Assembly: GCF_011759375.1 (NCBI RefSeq)
Contig: NZ_JAARML010000002.1
Location: 2,232,001 to 2,296,000, forward strand
Direction: 5' to 3'
Source: Paraflavitalea devenefica
GTDB lineage: Bacteria; Bacteroidota; Bacteroidia; Chitinophagales; Chitinophagaceae
Length of the DNA stretch: 64,000 bases
Part shown: one piece after another, positions 17,717 through 25,404 of the stretch
How positions within the stretch are numbered: position 1 is the stretch's first letter
Layout: each line of letters opens with the position of its first letter
Made by a program: the position numbers and the translations under genes
The notes under the pieces: model-generated
Seen by the model: only the letters and a program-made list of their open reading frames with translations
Databases searched by the model: none
Told to the model about the DNA's origin: nothing

Positions 17717-19324
17717 TTACACAACCGACTCTGCCAGGTGTGCCGGCGTATTGGCGATATATGTGTCCAATTGGGTATCCTCCAGGAATTTATTGGAAAA
17801 TAGCTTAGCGGTCTTTTCTGTCAGCAACGCGCTCCGGTATTCCATCCAGGTGATGGCCTTATTGCCATACATATGGTGTACTAGTCCAGGAAACGACCAG
17901 TCGGCATTCTTACCCCAATGAATGGTAAAGGGAATATTATTGGCTTGCAATACTTCGATGGTGCGTGTACAGAATTGTTCCAGGCTGATGATCTTGTTCT
18001 TCTTCGCTTTCCAGATCAGGCCATCAATCTCCAGCATGCAGGTAATGGGAAATCGCGTAAAGGCTAATGTGGCGTCGGACTGCTTTACAAACCGCATCGC
18101 ATAAATGCCGGGGATAGGCCCTTCTTCCCGGGCCAGCTTCGTCAATAAGCCAAGCGCCTGAGGGGCATTTGTATGATCAATACCTACAGCAATAGCATAA
18201 GCCGGTCCCTGGTAAGGCGCATCCCAAAAGATCTCGGCCAGGGTGCCGGTCACTTCAAGGTCTACGGGTGGCAGCACTGATGTTTGTAACAGCTTGATCA
18301 GTTTGGGGATGCTGTTCTTAAACTTTTCTGCAATCTTCGTAAACAAGATGATCAGGTCGCGGTAAATGGCTGTCTTCATACGTGGCAGCGGATCAGGATA
18401 CTCCTGCACATACGGCTTTTTATAAATCGCTTCTACCACATAATCGGGATCATCCACGTAAGGATTGATAAACACTTTATAATGGAAGGGACGGTTACCT
18501 TTTCCATTGGCATCGGTTTCCCCGGGGATCGTGAAGGGGGAACTGGCAAAGTCCATCGTTTTGGCTAGCTCCAGGGCCAGGTCTTTATTGATCTTCTTTA
18601 CATACCGTTTTAATAAATAGCGGTCTTCTGTTTCCATCACAACGCCATGTATAAAACCAAAAGCACCCAGGCCCACGAGGGCGGCATTAAACAATCCGTC
18701 ATTGCGTATTACCCTCGCCTTAATGCGTTGGGCAAACACCTCATTCAGGGCAGGTTGTGTATGGCGTTCCAGGTACACAATGTCATGGGGATCGGGCCCG
18801 ATGATCAGGTTCAATCCTACCACACTGTCCTGTACGGAACCTGTATCCAATGCCGATCCATGCACGCCGGTAGACACACAGCCGGCAATCGTTTGCCCAT
18901 TGCTGGCGCCGGTGGCCTTGATGGATTTGCCATGATCAAATACAAAGTTGTGCATCTCCTTGATCACATTCCCGCACTGGAAGAAAAACAGGTTCTCCCG
19001 TTTGAAGGCAGCGTTGGGATGCATCTCATCTTCGAGGATAGCCTTCTTTAAATTCATGTCCGCGTTGAAATGCATATTGTCCTTCTGGTGGGCAACATGG
19101 TTCATAGACCAGGCAGAACCATAGGCCCTGAACCCTTCCTGTTTATCCAATGCGGCTTTAATAAGCCGTTGGATCTCGGCGGCTGCATCATTGTAACGGT
19201 CAATCAAAGAAGGCATATTGCCTTTTCCTTCCAGGGAAGTTTTATACAATACCTTGGTAGGGAAGGGGCCATTATTATGGAAGGTATCCCAGGTCCCTAT
19301 TGCATGTTTCGTAGTTGTTGCCAT
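17717..19324 (-). CDS. FAD-binding oxidase/dehydrogenase of the PCMH (VAO-like) superfamily
   Basis: A 535-residue protein with no signal peptide. The FAD-binding PCMH domain covers about residues 40-235: RAYGSAWSMN at 66-75, ATGASNGQTIAGCVSTGVHGS near 142-161 (pyrophosphate binding), and a GLFNAALVGLGAFGFIHGVVMET strand. The C-terminal half resembles sugar-lactone/alditol oxidases. In covalent flavoproteins of this group a His sits in the first glycine loop (GxGHS); here the position reads GSAWS, so covalent histidyl attachment there is unlikely. The substrate is unknown; sugar acids, lactones or polyols are plausible. It is followed on the same strand by the GHL10 gene and preceded by a small lipoprotein gene, but gaps suggest separate units. 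Confidence 0.8.
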   Translation of the reverse strand: MATTTKHAIGTWDTFHNNGPFPTKVLYKTSLEGKGNMPSLIDRYNDAAAEIQRLIKAALDKQEGFRAYGSAWSMNHVAHQKDNMHFNADMNLKKAILEDEMHPNAAFKRENLFFFQCGNVIKEMHNFVFDHGKSIKATGASNGQTIAGCVSTGVHGSALDTGSVQDSVVGLNLIIGPDPHDIVYLERHTQPALNEVFAQRIKARVIRNDGLFNAALVGLGAFGFIHGVVMETEDRYLLKRYVKKINKDLALELAKTMDFASSPFTIPGETDANGKGNRPFHYKVFINPYVDDPDYVVEAIYKKPYVQEYPDPLPRMKTAIYRDLIILFTKIAEKFKNSIPKLIKLLQTSVLPPVDLEVTGTLAEIFWDAPYQGPAYAIAVGIDHTNAPQALGLLTKLAREEGPIPGIYAMRFVKQSDATLAFTRFPITCMLEIDGLIWKAKKNKIISLEQFCTRTIEVLQANNIPFTIHWGKNADWSFPGLVHHMYGNKAITWMEYRSALLTEKTAKLFSNKFLEDTQLDTYIANTPAHLAESVV

Positions 19325-19387
19325 AGCAATTCGTGTAATTCGTTTTAATGTGTTTTCTGCTCGTTGCCTCGTTGCCTCAATGCCTTC

Positions 19388-19747
19388 CTACTGCTCCTTC
19401 ATACACACATATTTGATCTTCACCCTTCTTTTTTTACCAAACGTGATTGCGCTCAGCAATACACCGCCGAAGGTGACCCGGTATTCTACAGAAAAAAAGC
19501 ACCGGGAAGGGCATCTTTCAATCAGGTAAAAATCACCTTCTATCAATTTCAGGGAAATCGTCGTGTCCAGCACATGCACTTTCTTGCCCCTGTAAAAGTT
19601 ATCGGCAGTATTGAGCGGGTCAGGTTCGGGTACGCCTTCCCGGTTCACGATGCGTACCGAATAGCAGGACGACAGGAAGAATAGCGCGATGAAGGAGGAA
19701 AGCAATAAGAGAGGCAGCTTTGGGCGTATACAAATCCGTGTATTCAT
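19388..19747 (-). CDS. Small Bor-like lipoprotein
   Basis: A 119-residue exported protein if started at MNTRICIRPKLPLLLL (19747). A hydrophobic stretch ends in the lipobox FLSSC (Cys near residue 28), so it should be lipid-anchored. The mature part (NADNFYRGKKVHVLDTTI-like core, then LKLIEGDFYLIERCPSRCFF and VEYRVTFGGVLLSAITFGKKRRVKIKYVC) resembles the small Bor family of outer-membrane lipoproteins in size and layout, but this is only a weak resemblance. An upstream start at 19849 would place 34 non-signal residues before the signal and is disfavoured. Confidence 0.6.
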   Translation of the reverse strand: MNTRICIRPKLPLLLLSSFIALFFLSSCYSVRIVNREGVPEPDPLNTADNFYRGKKVHVLDTTISLKLIEGDFYLIERCPSRCFFSVEYRVTFGGVLLSAITFGKKRRVKIKYVCMKEQ

Positions 19748-19883
19748 GGTATAGTTGTTTTGGTATGATATATACAGGGACGGATTATACGCACTAAATA
19801 TCCATATTATTTTGATAATGGCAGATACCACTTTGTGGGTACCTGCCATTATCTATGCATCATTGTGTTAAAAATACATTACA

Positions 19884-20924
19884 CTATGGACGGTATTGCC
19901 ACACCTGATCAACCTTACTTGTCGTGGCATATCCTGCGCCGCTGGTGCCCACATAGTAAAGCCGGTTCCATGGATCGGGCAGCACCGGGATATACTTCCG
20001 CTCGAACCAGGTATTGGAACCGGGATCATACCGCCATAGGTCGTGAGTCAGCGTATTATCTTCACCCAGATCGCCTGCTCCGGCATATACCTTGCCCTTG
20101 AGCACAAATCCTTTCAGGCCACACCTGACACCGCCGCCAAAATCGGCCTTCTGCGTCCAGGTATTGGTCACGGTGTTGTATTCCCACCAGTCTTTCAGGG
20201 GCGTAGGTGTTTTAGTGATGATCCCGGAACTGAGCTGTACCTTGGTAATGACCGTTTCACCGGTACCATAATAGATTTTATCACCCACGGCAAAGCTACA
20301 GGAACGGTACCTGGGCCAGCCGGGTGTATTCGCCCTTTTTGTCCAGGTGTCGTTTACAAAATCATATTCCCAGTTCTCGGCATGCAGTACCGGGTTCAGG
20401 TTAGCGTCAAAATCACTACTTCCTCCCATCATATAACCTTTGAAAGCAGTAGCGGTATAAGCGCCTCCGGAAGTTTTTGTGCCTGGATAATTGGCTTTGT
20501 CGGTCCAGGTCTTCGTATTCACATCATAGGCTTTCAGGTATTTCTCCCATTTCAGGAAATAGGCCTTCGACTGGTAAGAAAACAGGTAGCGCGCGTTTTT
20601 GAACTCTATGTCCGAACCGACCTGGTTCCAGGTAGCTTGACCGACATTAAACTGATATAAAACCCAATCACCCAGCACGTGTAACTGGTCATTCACTACG
20701 AATGGAGGACTGAAGGAGGGGGTCGGATTAACCTGTATAGCGGTCCATGACAGCTTGTCCCAGGTATTGGCAAGCAGGTAAGAAGGCAATATAGGGCTTG
20801 TTGTAGGAAGAGGTTCTGAGGGAACAGGCCCTTCAAGGGCTTGCTTACTGCAACCGGCCAATAACCATACGATACAACAAATGAAAAGGCGCACCATGCG
20901 TGCGCTGTGTGATACAATAAACAT
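19884..20924 (-). CDS. Kelch-repeat lipoprotein
   Basis: A 346-residue lipoprotein: a signal peptide ending in WLLAGC (lipobox Cys near residue 25), then a Pro-rich linker and a beta-propeller. Kelch-type blades are seen as repeated tyrosine/glycine patterns: YDVNTKTWTDKANYPG, YDFVNDTWTKRANTPG, YNTVTNTWTQKADFGG and YDPGSNTWFERKYIP, each preceded by a GG or GxG turn. About five blades can be counted. Such propellers bind glycans or proteins at the cell surface, and some are sialate-mutarotase-like, but no catalytic function is implied here. The alternative start at 20897 is equally possible. The gene is divergent from the AraC-type regulator with 249 bases between. Confidence 0.85.
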   Translation of the reverse strand: MFIVSHSARMVRLFICCIVWLLAGCSKQALEGPVPSEPLPTTSPILPSYLLANTWDKLSWTAIQVNPTPSFSPPFVVNDQLHVLGDWVLYQFNVGQATWNQVGSDIEFKNARYLFSYQSKAYFLKWEKYLKAYDVNTKTWTDKANYPGTKTSGGAYTATAFKGYMMGGSSDFDANLNPVLHAENWEYDFVNDTWTKRANTPGWPRYRSCSFAVGDKIYYGTGETVITKVQLSSGIITKTPTPLKDWWEYNTVTNTWTQKADFGGGVRCGLKGFVLKGKVYAGAGDLGEDNTLTHDLWRYDPGSNTWFERKYIPVLPDPWNRLYYVGTSGAGYATTSKVDQVWQYRP

Positions 20925-21173
20925 ATTTATTAAAGGTTTAAGGCCAGCAAGGTAAAGCGCCGGTAAAGGGCCTTAAACGGGAACTTAATAACCGGAAAGA
21001 TTATTGAGTGATTGGTATAACCAGACAATGCATCTGCTACTGATATAAAGTAACTGACCTACGGTTTCAAACCTACGATCGTCGGTTTCAGGCTTCCATA
21101 AGGAGTGCTAAGCAGACTATCTTGAGGGGCATTTTAGACAGGGCTTTGGCGTATCTTTATACAAATCAAAGCC

Positions 21174-22175
21174 ATGCAACAGAAACATGTATCCATCCTG
21201 GTACCGGAGGGGCAGAACAACGTGAGCAGTATCATAGGTCCCTACAAAATACTCAACAAGGCCGATGAATACTGGCGGAAGCTGGGGCATGAGTCTGTTT
21301 TTCGTGTGCAGGTAGTAGGACTTTCTAAAACCGTGGAGTTATACGATGGCTTGTTTACCATCAGGCCACATGCCTGCATTTCAGAAATTGATCATACAGA
21401 CCTCATCATCATTCCTGCCCTCAGCGGGGACTTTGCCGCGAAAGTGCCGTTCAATGTAGACTACCTGCCCTGGATCAGGGAGCAGCATGCAAAAGGCGCT
21501 GAGGTAGCCAGCATCTGTACAGGGGCCTTTATACTCGCAGCTACCGGTCTGCTGGATGGAAGGCAGTGTTCTACACACTGGAATGCAGCCAATAGTTTCA
21601 GGAAACTATACCCGGAGGTTGAGCTGGTAACAGAAAAGATCTTTACCGATGAGCAGGGCATTTATACCAATGGCGGCGCTTTTTCTTTCCTGCACCTGTT
21701 GTTGTACCTCGTTGAAAAATTCTACAACCGGTCGGTGGCCATCTTCTGCTCTAAAGTATTCCAGGTAGAAATGGACCGCTTTAGTCAGTCGCCATTCACT
21801 ATCTTTTCGGGGCAAAAAGAACATGACGATGACCTTGTAAAAAAAGCACAGCTATACATGGAGCAAAACATGGGGGAAAAAATAGGGGTAGACCAGCTCG
21901 CTTCCCAACTAAACATTAACCGCCGCAGCTTTGACCGTCGTTTTATCAAAGCCACCGGCAATACCCCGCTGGAATACCTGCAACGGGTAAGGATAGAGGC
22001 CGCCAAGAAAGCGCTGGAAACCTCACATATCTCTGTAAATGAAGTATTGTACGAAGTAGGTTATGCCGACATAAAAGCCTTCCGGCAGGTATTTAAAAAA
22101 ATAACAGGTTTATCTCCCCTTGAATATCGTGCCCGCTATAACAAAGCGGCCATCCCCGAAAAAATGCATCACTGA
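21174..22175 (+). CDS. GlxA-like transcriptional regulator (DJ-1/PfpI + AraC HTH)
   Basis: A 333-residue regulator. Residues about 7-190 form a DJ-1/PfpI-like domain with the conserved nucleophile-elbow sequence ASICTGAFILAATGLLDGR and the CSTHW motif; GlxA-type regulators use this domain for ligand sensing, generally without protease activity. Residues about 225-320 form two AraC helix-turn-helix units: LASQLNINRRSFDRRFIKATGNTPLEYL and VGYADIKAFRQVFKKITGLSPLEYR. It probably activates a nearby or distant operon in response to a small metabolite. The kelch lipoprotein gene is divergent and could be a target. The start is the first ATG with the typical MQQKHVSILVPEGQ opening. Confidence 0.92.
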   Translation: MQQKHVSILVPEGQNNVSSIIGPYKILNKADEYWRKLGHESVFRVQVVGLSKTVELYDGLFTIRPHACISEIDHTDLIIIPALSGDFAAKVPFNVDYLPWIREQHAKGAEVASICTGAFILAATGLLDGRQCSTHWNAANSFRKLYPEVELVTEKIFTDEQGIYTNGGAFSFLHLLLYLVEKFYNRSVAIFCSKVFQVEMDRFSQSPFTIFSGQKEHDDDLVKKAQLYMEQNMGEKIGVDQLASQLNINRRSFDRRFIKATGNTPLEYLQRVRIEAAKKALETSHISVNEVLYEVGYADIKAFRQVFKKITGLSPLEYRARYNKAAIPEKMHH

Positions 22176-22303
22176 CCAGCCGCCATAGTCGCTTTAACAG
22201 AATTTTTGCATCTCCCGGGGGTTTGGATGGACGACGTTGTGCAACAGAGAAAAAAAATACGGTACTTTAGGTGGTATCTTTTTCCTCATCCAACTTGTAC
22301 AAC

Positions 22304-22864
22304 ATGAAAAAAACATGCACATTTATTGTAGTCCTCAACCTGCTTATGCTGGCCTCCTACGGACAGAGTGGTAAACTCTTTGTTAGCTACAATAAACTGA
22401 CAGAACTTACTGGTACCAGCTACGTACTTGCTTCGGTAGAAAACTGGGGGAAGATGTCTGTACAGGACCAACACCTGTTGTTTATCAATACGAGCACCGG
22501 AGAGAATAAGCAGGTTGACTTTCCGAAGGATGCCTACATTTCCGGGATCGAACAGATCAAACTGGATACCCTGCAGATCAACAAAGTGGTCGTATCGGCC
22601 AGAACGGTTAACCTCAACGAGAACAAGTCCATCGACTGGCGAGACCCCATGCAGGTATTCATTTTTACACCGGATGGAAAACAACAAACAAAAATTACCA
22701 ATGATGACTTCTTCGTTGGCTCCTGGACCCTCAACCGGCAAACCGGTGTAATGGTGGTGCTGGGCCGGGTAGATACCAATAAGAACGCCAAACTGGATAA
22801 AGAAGATAAACCGGAAATATTATTGTTTGACCTTAAGGAGATGAAGCAATTGGTGAAACAATAA
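22304..22864 (+). CDS. Exported protein of unknown function
   Basis: A 186-residue protein from the ATG at 22304 with the signal peptide MKKTCTFIVVLNLLMLASYGQ. I do not recognise a family. The mature part reads as beta-strands and turns (NKLTELTGTSYVLASVENWG, HLLFINTSTGENKQVDFP, VVLGRVDTNKNAKLDKEDKPEILLFDL). The DTNKNAKLDKED segment has the spacing of an EF-hand-like calcium loop (D-x-N-x-N-x-x-L-x-x-x-D). A WD40/YVTN-like blade fold is possible. It is convergent with the small membrane protein that follows. Confidence 0.7.
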   Translation: MKKTCTFIVVLNLLMLASYGQSGKLFVSYNKLTELTGTSYVLASVENWGKMSVQDQHLLFINTSTGENKQVDFPKDAYISGIEQIKLDTLQINKVVVSARTVNLNENKSIDWRDPMQVFIFTPDGKQQTKITNDDFFVGSWTLNRQTGVMVVLGRVDTNKNAKLDKEDKPEILLFDLKEMKQLVKQ

Positions 22865-22918
22865 CGGTAATTGCGGCCTGACATCAATTGGATCAACCCG
22901 GAAGCACAAGCCTTTTAA

Positions 22919-23113
22919 TCAGGATGGCTTGTCTTTGGTATTCCTGATCAGTCCAACGCCGGCAAAGAAGAAAATAGCTCCCAGGATGGCATAGATCACA
23001 ATGTTTTTAATGTTCCGGGTACCGCTTCCACCTTCCACGAAATAAACGGCCGCCAGAATAAGCCCTGCTGTCCCCAGCAAGGAAAAAATAATGCCCAGGA
23101 TGCGCTTTTCCAT
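22919..23113 (-). CDS. Small two-helix membrane protein
   Basis: A 64-residue protein starting at MEKRILGIIFSLLG (23113). It contains two predicted membrane helices: residues about 5-25 (ILGIIFSLLGTAGLILAAVYF) and about 38-57 (IVIYAILGAIFFFAGVGLI), joined by a Gly/Ser-rich turn. It ends in a basic tail RNTKDKPS. Short proteins with this pattern are common in Bacteroidota and uncharacterised. Longer in-frame extension upstream lacks coding character, so the short start is chosen. Confidence 0.7.
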   Translation of the reverse strand: MEKRILGIIFSLLGTAGLILAAVYFVEGGSGTRNIKNIVIYAILGAIFFFAGVGLIRNTKDKPS

Positions 23114-23200
23114 AACTACTTTTGAAAGCAGAGAACAAATTGTATGCCCGGGGTATACCCCTGAAATTGAGAGAGTAATAACTTTTAAACATATCATTTC

Positions 23201-23617
23201 ATGGATATCTGGCATGTAGAAAATATGCACTGGGCGAAGCTAATCCTTTGGCGGACAGACGAAGATACTTTTCGAGTTGCACAGGATGGTGAGTATAATC
23301 CTCTTTTAACCAATGGTAATTATATTCTTGTAAACAAGAAATATGCGGATATATTTAGACAACTTCATGGACAGGTAGCTGTGCGTGAAGTAAAAATAGT
23401 TGACTTTGAATTCAATACTCAAAATAATGATTACGTTGAATTGCTGATAGCCAACGAAATTGACCCGGATTCAATTAAAGTGAAAGACAGTGAGTGGGCT
23501 AAAATCTGGAGATGTGAAGGGTATGTTTTTGTGACAGGTAGCTTAAAGGAAGCGTTGGCAAGCATTAGCAATAGCGAACTCCATTTTAACCTTGGCTTCT
23601 CTCATTTTTGTGGCTAA
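23201..23617 (+). CDS. Unrecognised small cytosolic protein, first of a pair
   Basis: A 138-residue protein with no signal peptide and no family I recognise. The sequence is acidic and rich in W/Y/F and N/D (MHWAKLILWRTDEDTF, NDYVELLIANEIDPDSIKVKD), and base composition is more AT-rich than the carbohydrate genes around it. An in-frame ATG at 23225 is an alternative start. Size, acidity and pairing with a similar small gene resemble immunity genes of contact-dependent or polymorphic toxin systems, but no toxin gene is in the window, so this is speculation. Confidence 0.65.
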   Translation: MDIWHVENMHWAKLILWRTDEDTFRVAQDGEYNPLLTNGNYILVNKKYADIFRQLHGQVAVREVKIVDFEFNTQNNDYVELLIANEIDPDSIKVKDSEWAKIWRCEGYVFVTGSLKEALASISNSELHFNLGFSHFCG

Positions 23618-23688
23618 AGAAGTTTGCAGATAATAATACACTGGCGCAGTATGCGGGGTACTTGTGCCAGGAAAAGAAGATTCTGTAT

Positions 23689-24081
23689 ATGATTACATCA
23701 ACTTACATAAAAGATATTTTAACATTACTGCTTGATGGCGACAACGAAGGGTTGGCTGCCAAACCGCAACTTGAATTCATTGTGGATGCGGAATACCAGT
23801 ATACAGGTGGTGGGTTGTTTGTGTCATTTTCGTACAAAGACGGGATCGAAGCATATTCCATAGATAAAAAAGATCTTATTCTGAATGGCGTTAAAATAGA
23901 AACAAGCCAATATCCTATAGAAGCAGATGCCTCCTTGTTTTTTAATGACGGCTTAATAAGCTACCTGGAAATCTGGTGCTATCTTGGTGACTATCCTGAT
24001 AAGGATTTAAAACAATATACTTTGACGCAGATATGGAAGGACTCTCCGGGAAAGCAGATTAAGAAAAATGGTCTTCCCTGA
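23689..24081 (+). CDS. Unrecognised small cytosolic protein, second of a pair
   Basis: A 130-residue protein from the ATG at 23689. The open frame extends back to a TTG at 23608, which would overlap the previous gene by 10 bases and add 27 residues that look coding (LKKFADNNTLAQYAGYL); translational coupling or a lost start is possible. No signal peptide. The sequence is acidic, with beta-rich stretches (QLEFIVDAEYQYTGGGLFVSFSYKDG) and a closing helix. It resembles immunity-type proteins only in general character. Together with 23201-23617 it forms an AT-richer island between ordinary housekeeping-like genes. Confidence 0.6.
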   Translation: MITSTYIKDILTLLLDGDNEGLAAKPQLEFIVDAEYQYTGGGLFVSFSYKDGIEAYSIDKKDLILNGVKIETSQYPIEADASLFFNDGLISYLEIWCYLGDYPDKDLKQYTLTQIWKDSPGKQIKKNGLP

Positions 24082-24735
24082 TTTGACTGTTTAAATAATA
24101 ATATCCACCTCCCCACGTAACCTGGCAAATTTATTGCTGCATAATAATGGCGCTTTGCGCTGTTCCGGTTCCATTTCCTCTTGAAGGAGTTCTGCAATTA
24201 AGAATAGAAGGGATCAGCATTTCCATAAAACATAGTTTTTAAAAAAATGAACAATACAACAGGGGGATCACTATACCCTTACATGAGCAGATATGGTACT
24301 TAGATGTAATAAAATATTATTTTTAAGCTGTTTTCTTCCCTCCTTACAGCGTACTTGCAACGATGTTTCAGCGACCTCATAGCGGATTTACAGCGAGCTT
24401 ATAGCGATGTTACAGCGACCTTATAGCGGTATAAACGGTAGGTAACTCCCACCTAAGTCCATAGTAACTCCCCATTTCTTCCCCACCAGACGTATAGTAG
24501 CGCCCACCCCACAGTGACATAAAAGGCAGGTAAATGCTGGTTGTCCTGCCGGAGCTTTGCTATTCCCTCCAATTGTTGAATTATCATTTTAATACCTTAA
24601 CTTAGTGACTACTCAAGTTCAGTTTGCTATCCTTTCCTTAGGCCTTCCTTGTTTACCTTATCATTCCGCTTACCTGTCACGCCATACCCCACGCGTTTAT
24701 TGTGTCATTCTTTAATCAATCATAAAACTATAATT
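24082..24735. other. 650-base gene-poor gap holding a phased repeat array
   Basis: No gene is supported here. The first 130 bases contain a minus-strand open stretch (24091-24213) whose translation looks protein-like but lacks a start, possibly a gene remnant. The middle is the 11-bp-phased array described separately. The last 190 bases form the leader of the NTF2-like lipoprotein gene; I see no TAnnTTTG promoter in them. Confidence 0.5.
24333..24541. repeat. Imperfect tandem array with 11-bp period
   Basis: Eight adjacent 11-bp units at 24344-24431 fit TTAYAGCGANC, for example TTACAGCGACC, TTATAGCGATG, TTACAGCGAGC and TTATAGCGGTA. The same phase continues with weaker similarity to 24541: TAACTCCCACC (24443), TAACTCCCCAT (24465), TAGCGCCCACC (24498), TAAAAGGCAGG (24520). 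TTCTTCCCTCC (24333) and TTCTTCCCCAC (24476) are in phase with each other. Of 19 consecutive units, 17 begin with T. The array is non-coding as far as I can see: 11 is not a multiple of 3 and stops occur in the frames. There are no spacers, so it is not CRISPR. Confidence 0.8.
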
Positions 24736-25239
24736 ATGAAAATGGTTGCTTCTTTTATGCTAATAACAGGCAGTATTGTTTTGCTGCTGGCTTGTAACAC
24801 AGCAAGAGACGAAAAGGCCACAGTGGAAGTAAAAGATACCACTGCATTTGACCTGTCTGCAGCAAGGTCATGGATAGAAAATGACAATGCGAAATTCGCG
24901 GAGGAATTAAAAAGGGGAGACTCTGTAGCAGTTGCCGCGCATTATGCATCGGATGCCTGGGTCATGATGTCGAACAGTGAACCGGCAAAGGGCAAGGATA
25001 TTGCTTCCGCATGGGGGCAGGTTGTCAGAATGGGCATTAAGGATATTAAGATCGAGACGGTTGATCTTATTGGCAATGCCGACTTGCTGGCAGAAACAGG
25101 CACATATGAGTTGTATGGTGAGGGTAATAAATTATTGGATAAAGGAAAATATGTGGTAATATGGAAACAGGAGAATGGGACCTGGAAAATATACCGGGAT
25201 ATCGGCAACAGTAATTTACCGGTTATGTCTGTTAAATAA
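24736..25239 (+). CDS. NTF2-like (DUF4440/SnoaL) lipoprotein
   Basis: A 167-residue protein from the ATG at 24736. The signal sequence ends in a lipobox VLLLAC (Cys near residue 20). The mature domain follows the cone-shaped NTF2-like fold: helix (LSAARSWIENDNAKFAEELKRGDSVAVAAHYASDAWVMMSNSEPAKG), then KGKDIASAWGQVVRMGIKDIKIETVDLIGNADLLAETGTYELYGEG and the closing strand GKYVVIWKQENGTWKIYRDIGNSN. This is a typical DUF4440 pattern. Such proteins bind small ligands or act as isomerase-like enzymes; no specific function is assigned. A longer upstream start at 24649 lacks a signal peptide and is rejected. Confidence 0.85.
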   Translation: MKMVASFMLITGSIVLLLACNTARDEKATVEVKDTTAFDLSAARSWIENDNAKFAEELKRGDSVAVAAHYASDAWVMMSNSEPAKGKDIASAWGQVVRMGIKDIKIETVDLIGNADLLAETGTYELYGEGNKLLDKGKYVVIWKQENGTWKIYRDIGNSNLPVMSVK

Positions 25240-25328
25240 TGACGTTACAGTAGAGAATTTCACTAATTATACTGGCGCATGGAGTTCAGCCTTGTACGGT
25301 TAGGGTTCTTGCGCCTTTTTCACATTTT

Positions 25329-25360
25329 TTTGCATAGTAGTACAGAATAGGATAGATTTG
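25329..25360 (+). promoter_or_regulatory. Promoter of the GntR-symporter-galactosidase operon
   Basis: TTTG at 25329-25332 and TAGATTTG at 25353-25360, 20 bases apart, match the Bacteroidota sigma-factor consensus TTTG-N19/20-TAnnTTTG. Transcription should start near 25367, at the edge of the palindrome listed next. Confidence 0.7.
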
Positions 25361-25368
25361 TTGCATCG

Positions 25369-25384
25369 GCCCGTTAAAACGGGC
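25369..25384. promoter_or_regulatory. Palindrome at the expected transcription start; possible GntR operator
   Basis: GCCCGTT (25369-25375), AA, AACGGGC (25378-25384): a perfect 7-bp inverted repeat 20 bases before the GntR start codon, just at the predicted transcription start. It could be the autoregulatory operator of the GntR protein. It could also be an interspersed palindrome or an mRNA leader hairpin. Confidence 0.5.
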
Positions 25385-25404
25385 TAACCCATAACGATTC
25401 CCAT

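Noticed and set aside
24344..24431. Short-repeat array considered as CRISPR
   Set aside because: Units are 11 bp with no spacers, and no cas-like genes lie nearby.
25240..25328. Possible long-loop terminator after the NTF2-like lipoprotein (GGCGC ... GCGCC followed by T)
   Set aside because: Stem is 5 bp with a loop of more than 35 bases; not convincing.
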